From contig NZ_WTVN01000002.1 of assembly GCF_012910905.1 (NCBI RefSeq), positions 186,001-250,000 on the forward strand: 64,000 nt of DNA. The letters are read 5' to 3'. Below the pieces are notes generated by a model, which was not told the DNA's origin, searched no databases, and saw only the letters and a list, made by a program, of their open reading frames with translations. Made by a program: the position numbers and the translations under genes. Of this stretch, positions 53,345-64,000 are shown one piece after another; within the stretch, counting starts at the first letter, position 1, and each line of letters starts with the position of its first letter. The DNA is from Aromatoleum toluvorans. GTDB taxonomy: Bacteria > Pseudomonadota > Gammaproteobacteria > Burkholderiales > Rhodocyclaceae.

Positions 53345-55641
53345 CAGACTGGCCCCGTCTTCGACGGCGCCAACTCCTTGTCGAGCCACGCCAGCGCATC
53401 GGCGATGTAGGCTGGGCAAGCAAACTTGTCGCCCATGCTGATACGCTCAAACATGGTTGTAGCAAACTCGGCCTTGGCGAACTTTTCACGCAGCATGGCA
53501 TGAAGCTCTTTGCAGAGCGCCGCAGGGTCTGGCTCCGCAAGAACGGTATCAACGACGACACGCAAGGGACCAATCACCTTCGGCAGGGCTACCTCGCCGG
53601 CGGCAGGTTTCTTGCCCGTCTCTTGCCCGATGGCTTTGAACCAGTCAAGGTTCGTCAGTATCAAGGAGTCCTCAAACGAGCTTGGCCAAGGGCCGTTCTT
53701 TGGGACGGGAACCTGCCATGCAAATCTGACCCGCCCGCCGTTTCCGTTGCTCCAGGTCTGGTCTGCCTCGGCCGGCTCTGCCAACAGGTGCAGTTCCTTC
53801 TTCTTGGGGTGCCAGCCATTGAGCGTGTCATTCCCGCACTCGAGCCCTTTCGGGTCAACGATTGCTGCCGCCTTCCGTACGGTCTTCCCGTTTGCGTCCT
53901 TCGTCACCTCCACCGGGTCCACGTCGGTGATGACGACCGTGGGAATTCCCAGCCTCTCAACGAGCGGGCGCAGCCGGTGCGCGTGACGCCCGCCGAGGTC
54001 GAGGAAGGAGATGTAGCGCTTGTCGAGCTTCTGGAAATCGCGCTCGATGAACAGGGGAACGAGCATCCTCTCTGCAGCCCCTTCTACGAAGATTGCAGCA
54101 TCGGCGAACAGTAGGTCCGTGTGCTGCACTCGGAAGTACCGCTCCGCAAAGGTCCGAGTCTCCTTGTCGGTTCCAAAGGCCGTGGCGAGGTCGATAACGT
54201 CAGAGCATGGCATCGCGCCTGCTGGTGACGGAATCCGCCGTACGTAGCGCAGCCGATCGAAATTCTCGGCGTGAGCCAAGTGACTCGCATGAGTACTGAT
54301 GACCAGTTGACTGCTCAGGTGCGCATGCTCTGGGGCGGTCGGGCTGATGAGCTCGGACGCACGTTGCGGAAAGATACGCTGTACCTGAACATGCAGATGG
54401 GCCTCGGGCTCCTCCACCAGCACGAGATGCACAGCAGCGGGACTACCTTCGGAGGGCTTTAGCCGGGAGTCTCTGAACGAGACCAACTGGTAGCTCAGCG
54501 ATTGCAGGTTCTGGTAGCCCAGCCCGATTGAATACTCGGGAAGGTAAATATCCGCCTGCGCGTCATCGAGGCGGTACTGCACGGCTGTACTGTGGTCGAG
54601 CAAATCGCCAGTCTGTATGCGAGTTCTGAAGTGGATCTCTTGGGGATCATGCAGGGTTGGATACCCGAGCTTCTTCACGTGCTCAATGGAAGGTGTCAAC
54701 GCGACTTTGATGCGAGCGTCAAGGTCTTCCTGGGCTTGGGCGATGGCTGCGATCAGTTCGGGCTGATGGCCATGGCCAGTCGTCGCTATGTTCAGGTGCT
54801 GACGGGCGTATTTCAGAAGCTGGTTGGAAAACAGGCCAACACGATGCGTACCTGAGCTGGATCGTGACTCTGCTTCCTCGGTCCCGAATCCGCGTTGCGC
54901 GGCAACGAAGTCGACGCGCAATAGCTTGGAGAGCTTTGTCCGGTCGACGGCTGCCGCTTTTGGCGACAAGCCCTGCGGCGCACCCGCGGGTGGATTCGCG
55001 AGCGGTCCCAATGCCGGGTCCAGCCTGTAGACAAGAATGCAACCAAGGTCGGCAGGATGACGAAGCCAGTAGTCGATGAGGTCTACAGGCCAGGCGTGAG
55101 CCTGCTTCTTGAAGTCTTTGACCGGATGACGAGCCTCACGGTATCGCCAGGCCAGTCGTTGAAGGTCCTCTACCGAGGAAGCGGGCTCAAGGCGGAGGCG
55201 AACCCCTACGGCGCCGCCGTCCCAGTTGAGCGAGGTGATGAAAGGCGCAACAAGGTTGTAGGACCCAGGCTGCGCATCGAACCACAGGTCCAATGTGGGC
55301 ATGGAACCCAGGAGCGTTGCCAGCTGCTCCTTCCACTTCTCGACGTCACCCGCGGCCGATGCAGGGTCCTCTGTCAATTTTTCCCACTCAGAACCGAGTG
55401 CTCTCAGCGCGGGCCATTGGTCAAGGCTGATGTCGAAAGCACCGAAGACCTGGCTCGCGGCCAGGAAGTTGCGGATCGCTATGAGGATGGATGTCTTGCC
55501 ACTGTTGTTGGCACCGACCAAGACTGTCGCTTTCTTGTCGATCTGGACCCGGGTCTGCGCCAGTCGGCGAAACCGGCTGAGCTCGATGCACGAGAGGCTG
55601 ACTATGGGTGCTAGATGGGGCTTTGCCCACGGCTCGCTCAT
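53344..55641 (-). CDS. gajA: OLD-family ATPase-TOPRIM nuclease, Gabija GajA-like
   Basis: A 765-residue protein with an N-terminal ABC-type ATPase (Walker A VLVGANNSGKTSIL about 41-54, Walker B LVLVEEPEAHLHV about 405) and a C-terminal TOPRIM domain (AIFVEGAAERMLVPLFIE about 519 with the catalytic Glu, and VVITDVDPVE about 572 with DxD). Partnering with a UvrD-like helicase makes it a class 2 OLD protein, the group containing GajA. It is longer than classical GajA (about 580 residues), with an extended C-terminus. Start ATG at 55641 after CAAGGAACGTAG. Whether it is true Gabija or a sister system needs a profile search. Confidence 0.82.
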   Translation of the reverse strand: MSEPWAKPHLAPIVSLSCIELSRFRRLAQTRVQIDKKATVLVGANNSGKTSILIAIRNFLAASQVFGAFDISLDQWPALRALGSEWEKLTEDPASAAGDVEKWKEQLATLLGSMPTLDLWFDAQPGSYNLVAPFITSLNWDGGAVGVRLRLEPASSVEDLQRLAWRYREARHPVKDFKKQAHAWPVDLIDYWLRHPADLGCILVYRLDPALGPLANPPAGAPQGLSPKAAAVDRTKLSKLLRVDFVAAQRGFGTEEAESRSSSGTHRVGLFSNQLLKYARQHLNIATTGHGHQPELIAAIAQAQEDLDARIKVALTPSIEHVKKLGYPTLHDPQEIHFRTRIQTGDLLDHSTAVQYRLDDAQADIYLPEYSIGLGYQNLQSLSYQLVSFRDSRLKPSEGSPAAVHLVLVEEPEAHLHVQVQRIFPQRASELISPTAPEHAHLSSQLVISTHASHLAHAENFDRLRYVRRIPSPAGAMPCSDVIDLATAFGTDKETRTFAERYFRVQHTDLLFADAAIFVEGAAERMLVPLFIERDFQKLDKRYISFLDLGGRHAHRLRPLVERLGIPTVVITDVDPVEVTKDANGKTVRKAAAIVDPKGLECGNDTLNGWHPKKKELHLLAEPAEADQTWSNGNGGRVRFAWQVPVPKNGPWPSSFEDSLILTNLDWFKAIGQETGKKPAAGEVALPKVIGPLRVVVDTVLAEPDPAALCKELHAMLREKFAKAEFATTMFERISMGDKFACPAYIADALAWLDKELAPSKTGPV

Positions 55642-55993
55642 CTACGTTCCTTGGAAAACTTGGGGCCATTCGAAATCTGGCACTCGCGTTGCACAGCGAC
55701 CCGCGCGTCCAGGTACCGGTTGGCTGTTCACCAAAATCAGTAGTCGTCGCCCGTACCGTCAATAACATGCACTTGATCATTCATTCAACGGGGGGGACCA
55801 AAGGGTCGCATGGGTCGATGGCAGTCATGCTAGCACATAGGCATGAATGACTGCTAAGGCCAAGGAGAGTCGGGTTACCCAGGGGGAATGCTGGGTGCGG
55901 ATGTCCTACGTGGCCGCGGGGCGTCGCCTTGAACGGGCTATTGGACGTCCGTGTTCGAGGCCGCCAAGATCTGAAGATGCGAGTGGTTCCTCA

Positions 55994-56025
55994 ACAAAAA
56001 AGCCCCGCCGATTGCTCGGCGAGGC
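55994..56025 (-). terminator. Replacement gyrB terminator inside the transposon right end
   Basis: On the minus strand GCCTCGCCGA-GCAA-TCGGCGGGGC is followed by TTTTTTG, a good intrinsic terminator about 55 bp beyond the gyrB stop codon. It lies inside the element, next to the inner TnsB-like repeat, so the transposon supplies its host gene with a new 3' end and insulates its cargo from gyrB transcription. Confidence 0.85.
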
Positions 56026-56031
56026 TACGCT

Positions 56032-56077
56032 GTTTTCATTTTGGTGAGATTGTTTTCACTTATTCTGAGAACCTACA
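56032..56077 (-). repeat. Right transposon end with two abutting TnsB-like sites
   Basis: Read inward on the minus strand from 56077: TGTAGGTTC, then site R1 (56052-56071, ending GTGAAAAC) and, directly adjoining, site R2 (56032-56051, AATCTCACCAAAATGAAAAC). The terminal 26 bp match the left end at 23 positions in inverted orientation. Closely packed sites are typical of a Tn7 right end. Confidence 0.85.
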
Positions 56078-56080
56078 ATC

Positions 56081-56082
<2 letters not shown>
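56078..56082 (+). repeat. Target-site duplication, right copy (ATCTC)
   Basis: ATCTC directly follows the right end and equals 25632-25636. On the minus strand it reads GAGAT and includes the last two bases of the gyrB stop codon TGA, so the insertion leaves gyrB's reading frame and stop intact. Confidence 0.88.
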
Positions 56083-58645
<2,563 letters not shown>

Positions 58646-58673
58646 CTACGTGCCGGCGTCGGGCCGGCGCGCG

Positions 58674-59780
58674 TCAGATGCGCATCGGCATCACAACATA
58701 CTTGAAGCGGTCGTTGCCGGGCAGGGTCACCAGCGCGCTGGAGTTGCCGTCGTTGAAGCGCCACTCGACCTGGTCCTCGTGGATGTTGGTGAGCACGTCG
58801 AGGAGATAGGTGACGTTGAAGCCGATGTCGAGCGGGTCGCCGTGGTAGTCGACTTCGAGTTCTTCCTGCGCTTCTTCCTGTTCGGCGTTGGTGCTGGCGA
58901 TCTTGAGCAGGCCGTCGCCGAGCACGAGGCGCACGCCGCGGAACTTGTCGTTGGTCAGGATCGCGACGCGCGACAGGGTCGCGAGCAGCGGCGCGCGCTC
59001 GAAGGTCAGCATCTTCGGGTGGTTCTGCGGGATCACGCGCTCGTAGTCGGGGAACTTGCCGTCGATGAGCTTGGAGACGAGCTCGATCGGGCCGAAGCGG
59101 AACACCACCTGGTTGCCGGCGAGGATCACTTCCAGCGGGTCCTCGCTGTCGGCGAGCTGGCGCGCGAGCTCCATGACGGTCTTGCGCGGCAGGATCACTT
59201 CGCTGCGCGGCAGATCGCCCTCGACGGGGTTCGACGCGAAGGCGAGGCGGTGGCCGTCGGTCGCGACCATGCGCAGCTCGCCGCCGGCGACGATCAGCAG
59301 CAGGCCGTTGAGGTAGTAGCGGATGTCCTGCTGCGCCATCGAATAGGCGACCTGGGCGAGCTGGCGCTTGAAGCTCTTCTGGCTCACGGTGAAGCGCGTT
59401 GCGTCGCCGTCGGGCAGGTTCATGCGCGGGTAGTCGGCGGCGGGCAGGGTCTGCAGCGCGAAGCGGCTGCGGCCGGCCTTGACGGTGAGGCGCTTGTCGT
59501 CGAGCGTGAGCACCACTTCGCCCTCGTTCGGCAGCGCGCGCAGGATGTCCTGCAGCTTCTTCGCCGCGACGGTGATGTTGGCGTCCTCGCCGCCGATGTG
59601 GCCGCCGGTGGTCGTGCGGATCTGGATCTCGATGTCGGTGGCGAGCAGCGTGAGCTGGTCACCGCGTTTCTCGATCAGCACGTTCGACAGGATCGGGAGC
59701 GTGTGGCGCTTTTCGACGATGCCGGCAACCGACTGCAGCGGGGCGAGGAGCGCATCGCGGGTGGTGGTGAGCAGAAGCAT
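58674..59780 (-). CDS. dnaN: DNA polymerase III beta sliding clamp
   Basis: A 368-residue clamp subunit with the normal N-terminus MLLLTTTRDALLAPLQSVAGIVEKRHTLPILSNVL, the central motif PRMNLPDGDATRF, YYLNGLLL and the C-terminal YVVMPMRI that lines the peptide-binding pocket. It forms the ring that tethers Pol III to DNA. It lies 83 bp after dnaA and 85 bp before gyrB on the same strand. Confidence 0.97.
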   Translation of the reverse strand: MLLLTTTRDALLAPLQSVAGIVEKRHTLPILSNVLIEKRGDQLTLLATDIEIQIRTTTGGHIGGEDANITVAAKKLQDILRALPNEGEVVLTLDDKRLTVKAGRSRFALQTLPAADYPRMNLPDGDATRFTVSQKSFKRQLAQVAYSMAQQDIRYYLNGLLLIVAGGELRMVATDGHRLAFASNPVEGDLPRSEVILPRKTVMELARQLADSEDPLEVILAGNQVVFRFGPIELVSKLIDGKFPDYERVIPQNHPKMLTFERAPLLATLSRVAILTNDKFRGVRLVLGDGLLKIASTNAEQEEAQEELEVDYHGDPLDIGFNVTYLLDVLTNIHEDQVEWRFNDGNSSALVTLPGNDRFKYVVMPMRI

Positions 59781-59863
59781 GGCGTCTTGTAATTCCGGTT
59801 GAAGTTATTCCGTGGTTCCGGGCAAGGGGGGATGACTGCAGGGGAGTTGCATCGGGCGGGCGC

Positions 59864-61333
59864 TCATCCGCGCAGCACCTGCGTGAGCACGTGCACGTCG
59901 TGGTTGAGCTGCTGGTCGGAGAGGCGCAGGTCGGCGATCGTGCGGCAGGCGTGCAGCACCGTCGTGTGGTCGCGCCCGCCGAAGGCTTCGCCGATCGCCG
60001 GCAGCGACATCGGCGTGAGGTCCTTCGCGAGCCACATCGCGACCTGGCGCGGGCGCGCGATCACGCGCGTGCGCTTCTTCGAGTGCATGTCGGCGACCTT
60101 GATCTTGTAGTAGTCGGCGACCGTCTTCTGGATGTGCTCGATCGTGAGCTGGCGGTTGTGCGCGTTGAGGAGGTCCTTGAGCGCGTCCTTGGCGACTTCG
60201 AGCGAGATGCCGCGGCCGTGGAAGCGCGCGAAGGCGACGACCTTGTTCAATGCGCCTTCGAGCTCGCGCACGTTCGAGCGCAGGTTCTTGGCGATCAGGA
60301 AGGCGACGTCGTCGGTGAGCTCGACGCGCAGCGCCTCGGCCTTCTTCTGCAGGATCGCGACGCGCATCTCGAGCTCGGGCGGCTCGATCTGCACCGTGAG
60401 GCCCCAGTCGAAGCGCGAGATCAGGCGGTCTTCGAGGCCCTGGATGTCCTTCGGGTAGGTGTCGCAGGTGATGACGATCTGCTTGCGCGCCTCGGTGAGC
60501 GCGTTGAAGGCGTGGAAGAACTCTTCCTGCGTGCGGTTCTTGTTGTTGAAGAACTGGATGTCGTCGATCAGCAGCAGGTCGAGCGAGCGGTAGTAGCGCT
60601 TGAAGGCGTCGAAGCTCTTCTGCTGGTAGGCGCGCACGACGTCGGCGTAGTAGTCCTCGACGTGCACGTAGCGGATCACCGCGCGCGGGTTGCGGCGGTA
60701 GACGGCGTTGCCGATCGCGTGCACGAGGTGGGTCTTGCCGAGGCCGACGCCGCCGTACACGAACAGCGGGTTGTAGGACGTGCCGGGATTCTGTGCGACC
60801 TGCATCGCGGCGGCGCGGGCGAGGTCGTTGGCGCGGCCGGTGACCAGCGTGTCGAAGGTGAAATCGGGGTTGAGGCGCGTCTTCTCGTAGGCGAGATCGG
60901 CGGAGTTCGAGGCCGGGGCGATGTCCGGTTCCGGGCGCGTGATGATGGCGGGCGCGGCCGGAGCGGTGTTCGCCGCGGTACTTTCGGAGCCTTCCGCGGC
61001 GACCGGCGCCGCGGGGGCAGCCGCGACGGGCGTGCGCGCGACCGCGCGCGTGTTGCCCGCTTCGGACATCACGAGTTCGAGCGCCATCGGCCCGCCGTGG
61101 AATTCCTCGCCCAGCTCGGCGATGCGCTTGAGGTAGCGTTCGCGCACCCACTGCATGACGAAGCGGTTGGGGGCGAGCACCCGCAGCGACGGTTCGTCGC
61201 CCGCGCCGGCCTCCGCGCGCAGCGTCTTGATCCACGTGTTGAACTGCTGGGGCGGCAGTTCGCTTTCAAGGCGCGACAGGCAGAAGGACCAGAAATCTCG
61301 ATTCACGGACTCGAAGGCTAGGGCTTGGGGCAC
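59864..61333 (-). CDS. dnaA: Chromosomal replication initiator DnaA
   Basis: A 489-residue DnaA with four domains: domain I ([25 protein letters not shown]), a long Ala/Pro-rich domain II linker, AAA+ domain III ([17 protein letters not shown] Walker [23 protein letters not shown] Walker B, arginine-finger region) and domain IV with the DnaA-box reader [15 protein letters not shown]. It opens oriC. The start is GTG with AGGAAATC upstream. A DnaA box 170 bp upstream suggests autoregulation and the origin itself. Confidence 0.96.
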   Translation of the reverse strand: MPQALAFESVNRDFWSFCLSRLESELPPQQFNTWIKTLRAEAGAGDEPSLRVLAPNRFVMQWVRERYLKRIAELGEEFHGGPMALELVMSEAGNTRAVARTPVAAAPAAPVAAEGSESTAANTAPAAPAIITRPEPDIAPASNSADLAYEKTRLNPDFTFDTLVTGRANDLARAAAMQVAQNPGTSYNPLFVYGGVGLGKTHLVHAIGNAVYRRNPRAVIRYVHVEDYYADVVRAYQQKSFDAFKRYYRSLDLLLIDDIQFFNNKNRTQEEFFHAFNALTEARKQIVITCDTYPKDIQGLEDRLISRFDWGLTVQIEPPELEMRVAILQKKAEALRVELTDDVAFLIAKNLRSNVRELEGALNKVVAFARFHGRGISLEVAKDALKDLLNAHNRQLTIEHIQKTVADYYKIKVADMHSKKRTRVIARPRQVAMWLAKDLTPMSLPAIGEAFGGRDHTTVLHACRTIADLRLSDQQLNHDVHVLTQVLRG

Positions 61334-61591
61334 GATTTCCTGAATGCCTCGCCCGGCCCCGCGGATGCGGCAAACTGGACGGTGGCATGAGCTTGTTTCG
61401 GGGCGCGCCCGGCCGCCGGCGCAGCGCTGCCGGGCGTGATCGGCGGCGCGTGCGAAGCGGTCGGAAGCGGAAACGCCAGATTTTACCCCCCCGCGCCAGA
61501 GTTATCCACAGCCCCGGCCAAAAATTGTGCTTGACAAACAGGGTATTATCCCATTAAATCCGCGGTTTGACCCTTTCACTGGCCAACCGAA
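61334..61591. other. dnaA-rpmH intergenic region, candidate oriC portion
   Basis: A 258-bp divergent region. It contains a perfect DnaA box TTATCCACA at 61502-61510 and an AT-richer stretch next to it (61515-61560). Only one perfect box is seen, so the full origin may need weaker boxes or lie partly elsewhere. It also carries the promoters of dnaA and rpmH. Confidence 0.6.
61531..61559 (+). promoter_or_regulatory. rpmH promoter
   Basis: A consensus -35 TTGACA (61531-61536) and a -10-like TTAAAT (61554-61559) with 17-bp spacing, 33 bp upstream of the rpmH start. It lies 20 bp after the DnaA box, so DnaA could influence it. Confidence 0.6.
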
Positions 61592-61726
61592 ATGAAACGC
61601 ACCTATCAGCCTTCCGTCGTCCGTCGCAAGCGCACCCACGGTTTCCTGGTCCGCATGAAGACCCGCGGCGGTCGCGCCGTCATCCGCGCTCGCCGCGCCA
61701 AGGGCCGTCATCGCCTCGCCGTCTGA
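61592..61726 (+). CDS. rpmH: 50S ribosomal protein L34
   Basis: A 44-residue L34: [20 protein letters not shown] and the basic C-terminus [11 protein letters not shown] are canonical, and the length is exactly that of the family. First gene of the rpmH-rnpA-yidD-yidC cluster; rnpA begins one base after its stop. Confidence 0.97.
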   Translation: MKRTYQPSVVRRKRTHGFLVRMKTRGGRAVIRARRAKGRHRLAV

Positions 61727-61727
61727 G

Positions 61728-62087
61728 GTGATCAGCCCGCCGGGCGTTGATCAGAGATTTCTCAGCGCCTACAGATTACGAAAAACGGATGAGTATTCAT
61801 CCGTTTTTGCTTTTCGGCGGGCGCTCAAGGGACGGTTCTTCGTCGTTCATTATCGTCCCAACGAACTCGGCACGGCGCGCCTCGGCGTCGTCGTGGCGAA
61901 GAAGCTGGCGAAACGCGCCAACGTGCGCAACCTGGTGAAACGCATCGTGCGCGAACAGTTTCGCAAAACTCGTGCGGTTCTTCCCCATCACGACCTGGTC
62001 GTGCGCCTCAACGCGCCCGTCCGGGATGCCACGCGCGCGATGATCAACGACGACATCGCGCAGCTCTTCGCGCGGCTGCGACCGTGA
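61728..62087 (+). CDS. rnpA: Ribonuclease P protein component
   Basis: A 119-residue RnpA with the RNA-binding signature [29 protein letters not shown]. It pairs with the RnpB RNA to remove 5' leaders from tRNA precursors. The GTG start at 61728 comes one base after the rpmH stop; the N-terminal [25 protein letters not shown] is normal for the family. Its stop overlaps the yidD start by one base. Confidence 0.95.
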   Translation: MISPPGVDQRFLSAYRLRKTDEYSSVFAFRRALKGRFFVVHYRPNELGTARLGVVVAKKLAKRANVRNLVKRIVREQFRKTRAVLPHHDLVVRLNAPVRDATRAMINDDIAQLFARLRP

Positions 62088-62296
62088 TGAAGTCCCTGCT
62101 CCTCGGCCTGCTGCGCGTCTATCGTTACGCGATCAGCCCGATGCTGGGGCGCAACTGCCGTTTTCATCCCAGTTGTTCGGAATATGCGGCCGAGGCCGTC
62201 CAGCGCCATGGCGCCCTCAAGGGCGGGTGGTTGGCGGTCAAGCGGGTGGGCCGTTGCCACCCATTCCATCCGGGCGGGTATGATCCCGTTCCCTGA
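62087..62296 (+). CDS. yidD: Membrane protein insertion efficiency factor YidD
   Basis: A 69-residue protein with the YidD core [21 protein letters not shown] and [22 protein letters not shown]. YidD is a peripheral membrane protein helping YidC-mediated insertion. The ATG at 62087 overlaps the rnpA stop (TGATG). It lies directly before yidC. Confidence 0.95.
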   Translation: MKSLLLGLLRVYRYAISPMLGRNCRFHPSCSEYAAEAVQRHGALKGGWLAVKRVGRCHPFHPGGYDPVP

Positions 62297-62322
62297 CTCT
62301 TCCCAGAACGTACAAGAATCCG

Positions 62323-63984
62323 ATGGACCAGCGTCGACTGATACTTTTCCTCATCTTCTCCTTCGCCGTGATCATGCTGTGGGAGGGCTGGCAGAAGCAT
62401 AACCGTCCCGCCCCCGCGCCGACCGCGGCGGTGACCGGGCAGCAGGCGCCGGGTTCGTCCGCCGCGCCCGGCGCGGTGCCGACGCCGAGCGCCAACATCG
62501 GCGGCGTGCCCGCGCTGCCCGAGGCCCGCGCGGCCGCATCGAACGCGCCGCGCATCACGGTGCGCACCGACGTCATGGTCGCGGAAGTCTCGGCCGAGGG
62601 TGGCAGCATCGTGCGGCTGGAACTCACGCAGCACAAGTCCAAGGCGGACGTGTCGCGCAACTTCGTGCTGTTCGACGACGGCGCCGAGCATCTGTACGCG
62701 GCGCAGTCGGGCCTGATCGGCGACGGCCTGCCGAACCACAAGACGGTGTATGCGCTGCCCGCCGGCGAGCAGGTGCTCAAGGACGGCCAGGACAGCGTCA
62801 CGCTGCGGCTGGAGGCGCCGGTGCAGAACGGCGTGAAGGTCACCAAGCTGATGACCTTCCACCGCGGCAGCTACCTGGTCGATGTCGCGTACGAGATCGA
62901 CAACGGCGGCGCCGCACCGCTGAACGCGCACGCTTACTTTCAGATGACGCGCGACGGCAAGCCCGCCGAGACGGTCGAGGGCTTCGGCGTCAACGTGTTC
63001 ACCGGCCCGGCCTTCTACAGCGAGGCCGAGAAGTTCCAGAAGGTGAAGTTCGAGGACATCGACAACGGCAAGGCCAAGTTCGTGAAGAAGGCGAGCGACG
63101 GCTGGGTGGCACTGGTGCAGCACTACTTCGTCAGCGCCTGGCTGCCGCAGGAAGGCGTGGAGCGCGAGTTCTTCGCCCGCAAGGTGGGTGACGGCCTGTA
63201 TTCGTCGGGCCTGATCCTGCCGGTCGCGGCGGTGGCGCCGGGCGCGAAGGGCATGGTGTCGTCGCGCCTGTACGCGGGGCCGCAGGAGCTGAACAAGCTC
63301 GAAGGCATCGCCAAGGGCCTCGAGCTGGTGGTCGACTACGGCTGGCTGACGGTGATCGCGGCGCCGCTGTTCTGGGTGCTGTCGTGGTTCCACAAGATCC
63401 TCGGCAACTGGGGCTGGGCGATCATCCTCGTGACCGTGCTGATCAAGGCGGCGTTCTTCCCGCTGTCGGCCGCGAGCTACAAGTCGATGGCCAAGATGCG
63501 CGTGCTGGGGCCGCGCATGCAGCGCCTGAAGGAGCTGTACGGCAACGACAAGGCCAAGCTGCAGCAGGAGATGATGGAGATGTACAAGCGGGAGAAGATC
63601 AACCCGCTGGGCGGCTGCCTGCCGATCCTCGTGCAGATCCCGGTCTTCATCTCGCTGTACTGGGTGCTGCTGGGCAGCGTCGAGATGCGCCACGCGCCGT
63701 GGCTGGGCTGGATCCAGGATCTGTCGGCGAAGGACCCGTACTTCATCCTGCCGATCATCATGGGCGTGTCGATGCTGATCCAGACCAAGCTCAACCCGAC
63801 GCCGCCGGATCCGATCCAGGCGAAGGTGATGCTCGCGATGCCGATCGTGTTCACTTTCATGTTCCTGTGGTTCCCGTCCGGCCTGGTGCTGTACTGGGTG
63901 GTGAACAACGTGCTGTCGATCGCGCAGCAGTGGCAGATTACGAGGATGATCGAAGGTGGAAAGTCCGGCGCGAAGCCTGCCTGA
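62323..63984 (+). CDS. yidC: Membrane protein insertase YidC
   Basis: A 553-residue YidC (Oxa1 family). N-terminal TM anchor (LILFLIFSFAVIMLWEGW), Pro/Ala-rich linker, large periplasmic beta domain (about 70-345), then the five-helix core: WVLSWFHKILGNWGWAIILVTVLIKAAFFPLSAASYKSMAKMR, NPLGGCLPILVQIPVFISLYWVLL, and the C-terminal GLVLYWVVNNVLSIAQQW. It inserts and folds inner-membrane proteins alone or with SecYEG. Complete within the window. Confidence 0.96.
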   Translation: MDQRRLILFLIFSFAVIMLWEGWQKHNRPAPAPTAAVTGQQAPGSSAAPGAVPTPSANIGGVPALPEARAAASNAPRITVRTDVMVAEVSAEGGSIVRLELTQHKSKADVSRNFVLFDDGAEHLYAAQSGLIGDGLPNHKTVYALPAGEQVLKDGQDSVTLRLEAPVQNGVKVTKLMTFHRGSYLVDVAYEIDNGGAAPLNAHAYFQMTRDGKPAETVEGFGVNVFTGPAFYSEAEKFQKVKFEDIDNGKAKFVKKASDGWVALVQHYFVSAWLPQEGVEREFFARKVGDGLYSSGLILPVAAVAPGAKGMVSSRLYAGPQELNKLEGIAKGLELVVDYGWLTVIAAPLFWVLSWFHKILGNWGWAIILVTVLIKAAFFPLSAASYKSMAKMRVLGPRMQRLKELYGNDKAKLQQEMMEMYKREKINPLGGCLPILVQIPVFISLYWVLLGSVEMRHAPWLGWIQDLSAKDPYFILPIIMGVSMLIQTKLNPTPPDPIQAKVMLAMPIVFTFMFLWFPSGLVLYWVVNNVLSIAQQWQITRMIEGGKSGAKPA

Positions 63985-64000
63985 TACCATCGCCGCCGTC
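63956..64000 (+). CDS. mnmE: Start of tRNA modification GTPase MnmE (partial)
   Basis: After yidC, mnmE is the usual next gene. In the frame overlapping the yidC end, a GTG at 63956 (with GAGGATGATCGAAG upstream) opens MESPARSLPDTIAAV, and DTIAAV is how MnmE proteins begin. The window ends after 15 codons, so the call rests on this short match and gene order. Confidence 0.5.
   Translation, partial: MESPARSLPDTIAAV

Larger units (their letters stand above)
25637..56077. mobile_element. Tn7-like transposon inserted at the 3' end of gyrB, carrying defence cargo
   Basis: A 30,441-bp element. The left end begins TGTAGGTTC and the right end finishes GAACCTACA; the terminal 26 bp match as inverted repeats at 23 positions. 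It is bounded by a perfect 5-bp direct repeat, ATCTC. The core is tnsA-tnsB-tnsC-tniQ at 36.8-31.4 kb. As in Tn7, the right end adjoins the target gene and tnsA is the core gene nearest to it, but 19 kb of cargo has accumulated between. Left cargo: ubiquitin-like conjugation operon with WYL regulator. Right cargo: restriction-modification, pPIWI-RE and Gabija-like systems. No tnsE or CRISPR-Cas genes are present. The element looks intact at both ends and in its core genes. Confidence 0.9.

Overview
This window is a GC-rich chromosomal segment of a betaproteobacterium, most likely of the Rhodocyclales (Azoarcus/Aromatoleum/Thauera type). That assignment rests on protein style, on gene content (gcdH with a class III CoA-transferase, several multidomain c-di-GMP proteins) and on the canonical replication-origin block gyrB-dnaN-dnaA / rpmH-rnpA-yidD-yidC-(mnmE) at the right edge. 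A perfect DnaA box lies between dnaA and rpmH.

1-20 kb is ordinary chromosome: rdgC, a glutaryl-CoA degradation pair with a divergent LysR regulator, four c-di-GMP signalling proteins (two GGDEF-EAL, one GGDEF, one HD-GYP, the last next to a bacteriohemerythrin), alanine dehydrogenase, tRNA-Leu(GAG) with its terminator, a flavodoxin, a 2OG-Fe(II) oxygenase-like protein, and an isochorismatase-fold hydrolase divergent from a GlxA-type regulator. 20.2-25.4 kb is accessory: a hipBA module with an operator, then a decayed Dcm/M.EcoRII-type restriction-modification locus. Its methyltransferase carries a frameshift, a stop and deletions, while an HNH protein, an unknown protein and an EcoRII-C-type nuclease remain open.

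25,637-56,077 is a 30.4-kb Tn7-like transposon whose ends can be placed directly. Terminal inverted repeats start TGT and end ACA (23 of 26 positions identical), they contain further TnsB-like repeats, and they are flanked by a perfect 5-bp target duplication (ATCTC). It sits exactly at the gyrB stop codon. gyrB's probable original terminator (25,581-25,606) is now stranded 30 kb away, and a new hairpin/T-run inside the right end takes its place. The core is tnsA-tnsB-tnsC-tniQ (36.8-31.4 kb). The cargo is almost entirely anti-phage type: (i) a compact ubiquitin-like conjugation operon (43-residue proline-rich peptide ending in Gly, E2-E1 fusion, JAMM protease) under a divergent CapW-like WYL regulator with a palindromic operator and no CD-NTase; (ii) a single-chain type IIG-like restriction-modification enzyme with a small HTH protein; (iii) a three-gene pPIWI-RE island (HTH-nuclease, DinG-like helicase, PIWI protein) behind a perfect 19-bp inverted repeat; (iv) a Gabija-like OLD nuclease/UvrD helicase pair. 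Between them lie relics: an orphan Phd antitoxin with a broken PIN toxin, an IS66 3' end, a HAD-gene fragment and a split metallophosphoesterase.

The most interesting points are the gyrB-targeted Tn7-like defence transposon as a whole and, within it, the minimal E2-E1/JAMM operon whose candidate modifier is a disordered proline-rich peptide.
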